Shown here: positions 6,970 through 11,051 of the stretch, one piece after another
Numbering within the stretch: position 1 is the stretch's first letter
Layout of the letters: each line of letters starts with the position of its first letter
Assembly: GCA_037440765.1 (NCBI GenBank)
Contig: JBBITL010000116.1
Location: 1 to 11,051, forward strand
Direction of reading: 5' to 3'
DNA from: DTKY01 sp037440765
Lineage (GTDB): Bacteria; Acidobacteriota; Terriglobia; Bryobacterales; Bryobacteraceae
Length of the DNA stretch: 11,051 nucleotides
Program-made: the position numbers and the translations under genes
The notes under the pieces: generated by a model
What the model saw: the letters and a program-made list of their open reading frames with translations, nothing else
Database searches by the model: none
Told to the model about the DNA's origin: nothing

Positions 6970-8151
6970 ATGACACCAGTCAAGCAGGCCCGGCCCCAGG
7001 TGGCCTCCAGTGAAGTGGCGCGCGACATCAACCGGCGCGCAGTGCTGAACCTGATCCGTACCCGGCAGCCGTTGTCCCGCGCCGACCTGGCCCGCCTCTC
7101 GGGCTTGCAGCGAAGCACCATCTCTCTGATCGTGGAGGAGCTGATCGAGGGAAACTGGGTGCTGCAAGGACCGGCCGGCCGCCTGCCGCGGGGCCGGCGT
7201 CCGACCTTCCTGCGCCTGAACGACGAGCGCGTGATCATCGGCATTGACATCCGCCCCACGCAGATCGCCATTGCCCTGGCCGACGTCAACGGCAAGTTCA
7301 CGTCTCAGGAGGCGCTGGCCACCCCATCCGATCCGCAGGTTGCGCTGGAGGAGATGACCGCGCGCGTGAAGCGGCTGCTGCACACCTGCCGGGGGAAGAT
7401 GGTCGAAGGCATCGGCGTCAGCGTGCCCGGCAGGGTCGAGCCCGGCTCGGAGCGCCTGGTGTTCGCCCCGAATCTCGGCTGGCCCCAGGTTGACTTGCGG
7501 GAGCCGCTGGAGAAGGCTACGGGGCTCGACGTGGAACTGGAGAACGCCGCCAGCGCGTGCGTTCTGGCGGCCGCCTGGTTCGATCACCTGGAAAGCCGCA
7601 ACCTGGTGGTGGTTACCGTCTCGGAGGGAATCGGAGCCGGCATCCTGGTCAACGGCCGGCTGGCTCGCGGTTTGAGCGGCATGGCCGGCGAGTTCGGGCA
7701 CGTGCCTCTGGACGCCAGCGGCCCGGCCTGCAATTGCGGCAGCCGGGGTTGCTGGGAGGTCTTCGGCTCGAATCGCGCCGCGCTGCGGTACTACTCAGAG
7801 TCCGGCGCGCCCGCCGAAGGCGTGAGCTTTCAGGACCTGCTCAGCCTGGCAGACCAGGGCGACGTCCGTGCCGCTGGCGCTCTGGAAACCATGGCCCAAT
7901 ACCTCGGCCGCGGCATGCGCATGATCGTGGCCGGCCTGGACCCGGAACAGATCCTGGTGGTCGGTGACCTGACGCGTTCCTGGGAGCGGTTCGGGCCCGT
8001 GGTTCAAGCGGCTGTCGATGCCCAGGCGCTCCCCGGAGCAGCGCCTCCCCGTGTGGTCCCGGTGCACGAGGGGGGGCTGGCGCGCCTGCGGGGGACCGTG
8101 GCGCTGGTCCTCCAGAAGCACTTCGGAACCAGCCCCGAAGTGCCGGCCTGA
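6970..8151 (+). CDS. ROK-family transcriptional regulator
   Basis: This 393-residue DNA-binding sugar sensor probably regulates the upstream gene cluster, including itself. An N-terminal winged helix-turn-helix spans about 35-65 (LSRADLARLSGLQRSTISLI). The ROK domain follows: IIGIDIRPTQIAIALADVNG (89-108), GIGVSVPGRVE (147-157), and a zinc site from EFGH (His244) and CNCGSRGC (Cys254, Cys256, Cys261) followed by WE. In ROK kinases the motif END carries the catalytic Asp; here it reads ENAAS (191-195), so kinase activity is not expected. I chose ATG 6970, 13 bp after the DUF6807 stop. An in-frame GTG at 6943 would add nine residues and overlap the previous gene by 14 bp; neither has a strong Shine-Dalgarno. 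The inducer is unknown. No operator could be identified, since the cluster's main promoter lies outside the window. Confidence 0.92.
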   Translation: MTPVKQARPQVASSEVARDINRRAVLNLIRTRQPLSRADLARLSGLQRSTISLIVEELIEGNWVLQGPAGRLPRGRRPTFLRLNDERVIIGIDIRPTQIAIALADVNGKFTSQEALATPSDPQVALEEMTARVKRLLHTCRGKMVEGIGVSVPGRVEPGSERLVFAPNLGWPQVDLREPLEKATGLDVELENAASACVLAAAWFDHLESRNLVVVTVSEGIGAGILVNGRLARGLSGMAGEFGHVPLDASGPACNCGSRGCWEVFGSNRAALRYYSESGAPAEGVSFQDLLSLADQGDVRAAGALETMAQYLGRGMRMIVAGLDPEQILVVGDLTRSWERFGPVVQAAVDAQALPGAAPPRVVPVHEGGLARLRGTVALVLQKHFGTSPEVPA

Positions 8152-8159
8152 GTCAGGCC
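8145..8159. terminator. Palindrome between convergent stop codons, possible bidirectional terminator
   Basis: GGCCTGAGTCAGGCC is a perfect palindrome around the central G. Its TGA (8149-8151) ends the ROK gene, and its TCA (8153-8155) is the stop of lon on the other strand. As RNA it would fold into a short GC stem with a 3-5 nt loop, extendable on the flanks with a 2-nt bulge. No T-tract follows on either strand, so terminator function is a guess from position and symmetry. Confidence 0.45.
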
Positions 8160-10489
8160 CCGGCGGGCGCCAGTCCCGGCACGGCGGCGGCCAGAACCTC
8201 CTCGATGCGCTCGACGAAGACGAACTCCATGCCGTCGCGCACCTGTTCGGGCAACTCCCGCAAGTCCGTCTTGTTCGGCTTGGGCAGAATGACGCGTTTC
8301 AGGCCGGCACGGCGCGCGGCCAGCACCTTCTCCTTCACGCCGCCTACTGGCAGCACCATGCCGGTCAGCGTGATTTCACCGGTCATCGCCGTGTCGCTGC
8401 GGACGGGCGTCTTGGTGTAAAGCGAAGCCAGCGCCGCCGCCATGGTGATGCCGGCTGAAGGCCCATCCTTGGGAACGGCGCCAGCGGGCACGTGCACGTG
8501 AACGCCGAAGTCCTTGAAGCCGGCGCGGTCGATCCCGAACCCGTCGGTGTGGCTCCAGATGTAGCTCTGTGCCGCTTTGACCGACTCCTGCATCACATCG
8601 CCCAGTTGTCCGGTCAGGGTAAGGCCCTTGCCGTCGGGCAGCAGGGCGGCTTCGATGTAGAGCACGTCGCCGCCGGTTTCGGTCCAGGCCAGGCCCGCGG
8701 CCACTCCCGGCTGCAGTTGCCGCCTCATCTGCTCGGGGAAGAACTTCTCCGGGCCCAGCATGTCGGCCAGCTCGTCGGGCGCAACGGTGACCGGCTCGGT
8801 GTTGCCCTCGGCGAAGCGGAGCGCCACCTTGCGCGCCACGCGCCCGATGCCGCGCTCCAGTTGCCTTAAACCGGCCTCGCGGGTGTAGCCCGAGATGATC
8901 CTGTGGATGACGTCATCGCCGATACCGCACTGCTCGGCCGCGAGTCCGGCCTCCTTGAGCTGCCGCGGCGCCAGATACCTGCGGGCGATTTCCAGCTTCT
9001 CCTCCTCGCTGTAGCCGCTGAGCCGCAGCAGTTCCATGCGGTCCAGCAGGGGGCGGGGGATGGTGTCGAGCGCGTTGGCCGTGGTGATGAACATCACATT
9101 GGAGATGTCAAACGGCAGGTCCAGGTAGTTGTCGCGGAAGGTCTTGTTCTGCTCCGGGTCGAGCACTTCGAGCAGGGCGCTGGCCGGGTCGCCGCGGAAA
9201 TCGCGCCCGAGTTTGTCCACCTCGTCGAGCATCACCACCGGGTTGTTGGCGCCGGCGCGGCGCATGGCCTGAATGATGCGGCCCGGCAGCGCTCCGATGT
9301 AGGTGCGGCGGTGTCCGCGCAGTTCGGCTTCGTCGTGCATTCCGCCCAGGCTCATGCGCTCGAACTTGCGGCCCAGGGCGCGCGCAATCGACTGCCCCAG
9401 CGAGGTCTTGCCCGTACCCGGCGGCCCCACGAAGCACAGGATGGGGGCCTTGGCGCCGGGGTTGAGCTTCAGCACGCCCAGGTGCTCGAGAATCCTCTCC
9501 TTCACTTCTTTGAGGTTGTAGTGATCCTCGTCCAGGACCCGGCGGGCGGCCGGGATGTCCAGGCGGTCCTCGGTCTTCACTCGCCACGGCAGCTCCAGCA
9601 CTATGTCCAGCCAGGTTCGCGCGACGTTGTAATCGGGTGCGGCGGCCGGCAACCGCTCCAGGCGTCCCAGTTCGCGCCCGGCCTCCTTGCGCACGTCGTC
9701 GGGCAGATCCGCCTTGGCCAGGCGCTCGCGGAGCAGATCCACTTCCGCCTGTTCGGGGTTCTTCTCGCCGAGTTCGCTCTGAATGGCGCGCATCTGCTGG
9801 CGGAGCAGGTACTCGCGCTGCTCCTTGGTCATCTCCGTCTGGGCGGTGGAGGCGATCTTGCTTCGCAGCTCCAGCACCTGGATCTCGTGCGCCAGGAAGG
9901 AGTGCGTCAGCCGCAGCGCGTCGGCCCGGCTTTGGGCCTCCAGCAGCGTCTGCTCCTTGGCGACGTCGAGGCCGAACATGGAGGCGACCATGTAGGCCAG
10001 CCGGAGCGAATCCTCGGTTCCTATGAGCACCCGCGTCAGCTCGTGCGGCGCCTGGGGCTGGGCGATGGAGATCGCCTTGGCGGCCAACTCCATCACCTCG
10101 TGGTGCAGCGCTTCCACTTCGGGCCCGCTGTCCTCGGGCAGCGGGACCGCCTGCACGGCCACCTTCAGGAACGGCTCGGCCTCGTCGAGTTTCAGGATGT
10201 TGACCCGCTCGGCGCCATGGACGATCAGCTCCATGCTGCTTTCGCCCGGCCGGTTGACGCGCTTGATGATCGCCCGGGTGCCGACGCCGTACAAATCGGC
10301 CAGGGCCGGCGACTCGATGCCTGCGTCGCGCTGGGCGACTATGACGATGTCCCGCTCCTCGGTCGCGAGCGCCGCCTCCACGGCGGCGATCGAGGCCGGC
10401 CTGCCCACCGACAGCGGCATCAGCAGCTGCGGGAACAGCACGCTGTTCTTTAATGGCAGCAGCGGCAGCGACTTGACGCTCTCGCTCAC
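8153..10489 (-). CDS. lon: ATP-dependent Lon protease
   Basis: This is a complete 778-residue cytoplasmic AAA+ serine protease that degrades damaged and regulatory proteins; the E. coli enzyme has 784 residues. Domains in order: LonN substrate domain (LPLLPLKNSVLFPQLLMPL, 8-26, to about 205), a helical linker (about 205-300), an AAA+ module with Walker A GPPGTGKT (355-362) and Walker B VVMLDEVD (418-425), then the S16 protease domain. The catalytic dyad is Ser678 in PKDGPSAG and Lys721 in GGVKEK, 43 residues apart as in E. coli (679/722). Translation starts at GTG, overlapping the clpB stop as GTGA, with GGGGGTGA just upstream (10494-10501), so the two are translationally coupled and no separate promoter is needed. 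All key residues are present. Its stop lies one base from the convergent ROK stop. Confidence 0.97.
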   Translation of the reverse strand: MSESVKSLPLLPLKNSVLFPQLLMPLSVGRPASIAAVEAALATEERDIVIVAQRDAGIESPALADLYGVGTRAIIKRVNRPGESSMELIVHGAERVNILKLDEAEPFLKVAVQAVPLPEDSGPEVEALHHEVMELAAKAISIAQPQAPHELTRVLIGTEDSLRLAYMVASMFGLDVAKEQTLLEAQSRADALRLTHSFLAHEIQVLELRSKIASTAQTEMTKEQREYLLRQQMRAIQSELGEKNPEQAEVDLLRERLAKADLPDDVRKEAGRELGRLERLPAAAPDYNVARTWLDIVLELPWRVKTEDRLDIPAARRVLDEDHYNLKEVKERILEHLGVLKLNPGAKAPILCFVGPPGTGKTSLGQSIARALGRKFERMSLGGMHDEAELRGHRRTYIGALPGRIIQAMRRAGANNPVVMLDEVDKLGRDFRGDPASALLEVLDPEQNKTFRDNYLDLPFDISNVMFITTANALDTIPRPLLDRMELLRLSGYSEEEKLEIARRYLAPRQLKEAGLAAEQCGIGDDVIHRIISGYTREAGLRQLERGIGRVARKVALRFAEGNTEPVTVAPDELADMLGPEKFFPEQMRRQLQPGVAAGLAWTETGGDVLYIEAALLPDGKGLTLTGQLGDVMQESVKAAQSYIWSHTDGFGIDRAGFKDFGVHVHVPAGAVPKDGPSAGITMAAALASLYTKTPVRSDTAMTGEITLTGMVLPVGGVKEKVLAARRAGLKRVILPKPNKTDLRELPEQVRDGMEFVFVERIEEVLAAAVPGLAPAGA

Positions 10490-11051
10490 GACTTCACCCC
10501 CTGCGCGGCGGAAAAAACCAGTTCTCCTCGGCTCCGGTCCAGATCCCCCATGACATCCGCCCCTTCACGGATCTCCCCTTTCAGGATGAGCCGCGCCAGC
10601 GGCGTCTCGACTTCCCTTTGAATGGCCCGCTTCAGCGGACGCGCCCCGTAATTGGAATCGTAACCCGCCCGCACCAGGTGACGCACGGCCTCCCCGCTGA
10701 GTTCCAGGCCGATGTGTCTTTCCGCCAGCCTCGCCCGCAGGCGCCCGAGCTGTATCGCGACGATCTTTTCCAGGTGCTCCTCGCTGAGCGCATGGAAAAC
10801 AATGGTGTCGTCGACGCGGTTCAGGAACTCAGGACGGAACGTCCCCCGCATCTCCTCCAGGACCGCCTCCTTCATGCGCTCGTATTCGGACCCCTGGAAG
10901 GCTCCGCGATAGCCGAGAATCCTGTGGCTGCCCACGTTGGAGGTCATGGTTACGATCGTGTTCTTGAAGTCCACTGTGCGGCCCTGCCCGTCGGTGAGCC
11001 GCCCGTCGTCCAGGATCTGCAGCATCACGTTGGTCACGTCGGCGTGGGCCT
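10486..11051 (-). CDS. clpB: ClpB-like AAA+ disaggregase, C-terminal fragment (5' end outside window)
   Basis: The frame is open to the window edge; 187 complete residues of a protein usually around 860 are visible. They cover the end of the second ATPase domain and the C-terminal small domain. DDGRLTDGQGR follows the Walker B region, TIVTMTSNVGS holds the sensor-1 Asn, FRPEFLNRVDD carries the arginine finger, and NYGARPLKRAIQ is the sensor-2 GAR motif. ClpB hexamers pull proteins out of aggregates with DnaK. The choice of ClpB over ClpC/ClpA rests on the tail REVETPLARLILKGEIREG, which resembles ClpB proteins such as that of Thermus; the diagnostic middle domain is not in view. It overlaps lon by 4 bp (GTGA), giving a combined disaggregase-protease operon. 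Any heat-shock promoter would be beyond the right edge. Confidence 0.82.
   Translation of the reverse strand, partial: AHADVTNVMLQILDDGRLTDGQGRTVDFKNTIVTMTSNVGSHRILGYRGAFQGSEYERMKEAVLEEMRGTFRPEFLNRVDDTIVFHALSEEHLEKIVAIQLGRLRARLAERHIGLELSGEAVRHLVRAGYDSNYGARPLKRAIQREVETPLARLILKGEIREGADVMGDLDRSRGELVFSAAQGVKS
10494..10501 (-). promoter_or_regulatory. Shine-Dalgarno of lon
   Basis: On the minus strand GGGGGTGA lies 4 nt before the GTG start at 10489, inside the last codons of the clpB-like gene. It differs from the ideal GGAGGTGA by one base and supports the GTG start over any downstream codon. Confidence 0.7.

Noticed and set aside
4713..7301. 862-residue open frame on the minus strand across three plus-strand genes
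   Set aside because: It is antisense to three well-supported protein families, is rich in Arg, Gly, Pro and His with no domain, and is the usual by-product of high third-position GC.
8903..10453. 516-residue open frame on the plus strand opposite lon
   Set aside because: The composition is Gln/His/Arg/Gly/Leu-rich with no recognisable motif. The opposite strand encodes a complete Lon with all catalytic residues.

Overview
The window is GC-rich (roughly two thirds G+C), densely coding bacterial DNA. The best guess is an acidobacterium of the Solibacter/Bryobacter type. That rests on a large Oar-like TonB-dependent receptor next to exported Gfo/Idh/MocA oxidoreductases, a ThuA-like protein and a DUF6807/PmoA-like protein. 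Planctomycetes and Verrucomicrobia carry similar enzymes but are less often described with this type of receptor. The assignment comes from sequence style alone, with no search behind it.

Left part (1-8151, all + strand). The C-terminal part of an outer-membrane TonB-dependent receptor is followed by an exported ThuA-like protein, a Tat-exported Gfo/Idh/MocA oxidoreductase, a predicted lipoprotein oxidoreductase with a PF16490-type C-terminal half, a DUF6807 (PmoA-like) exported protein, and a ROK-family transcription factor. Gaps are very short: 22 bp, 10 bp, a 4-bp stop/start overlap, 66 bp and 13 bp. The set reads as one transcription unit. The likely theme is capture of a sugar or glycoside by the receptor and its oxidation outside the cytoplasm, with a sugar-sensing ROK protein as local regulator. 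Rhizobial ThuA/ThuB form 3-keto derivatives of disaccharides, which makes 3-keto-glycoside chemistry the leading but unproven idea. No glycoside hydrolase, SusD-like protein or transporter permease is visible here.

Right part (8153-11051, all - strand). A complete Lon protease gene lies downstream of, and overlaps by 4 bp, the 3' end of a clpB-like disaggregase gene cut by the window edge. This is a housekeeping protein-quality-control pair. It converges on the ROK gene with one base between the two stop codons, and both stops sit inside a short perfect palindrome.

The most interesting non-coding structure is the 66-bp gap before the DUF6807 gene. It holds a 22-bp inverted repeat whose only two mismatches create the downstream Shine-Dalgarno sequence, plus a third copy of the core inside the end of the preceding gene. 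The most interesting protein is the lipoprotein oxidoreductase, which keeps the Lys/His residues of the Gfo/Idh/MocA family but replaces the glycine-rich nucleotide loop with a DPGHYHA sequence. There is no stretch over 300 bases without a gene, and I saw no RNA genes, CRISPR arrays or insertion sequences.
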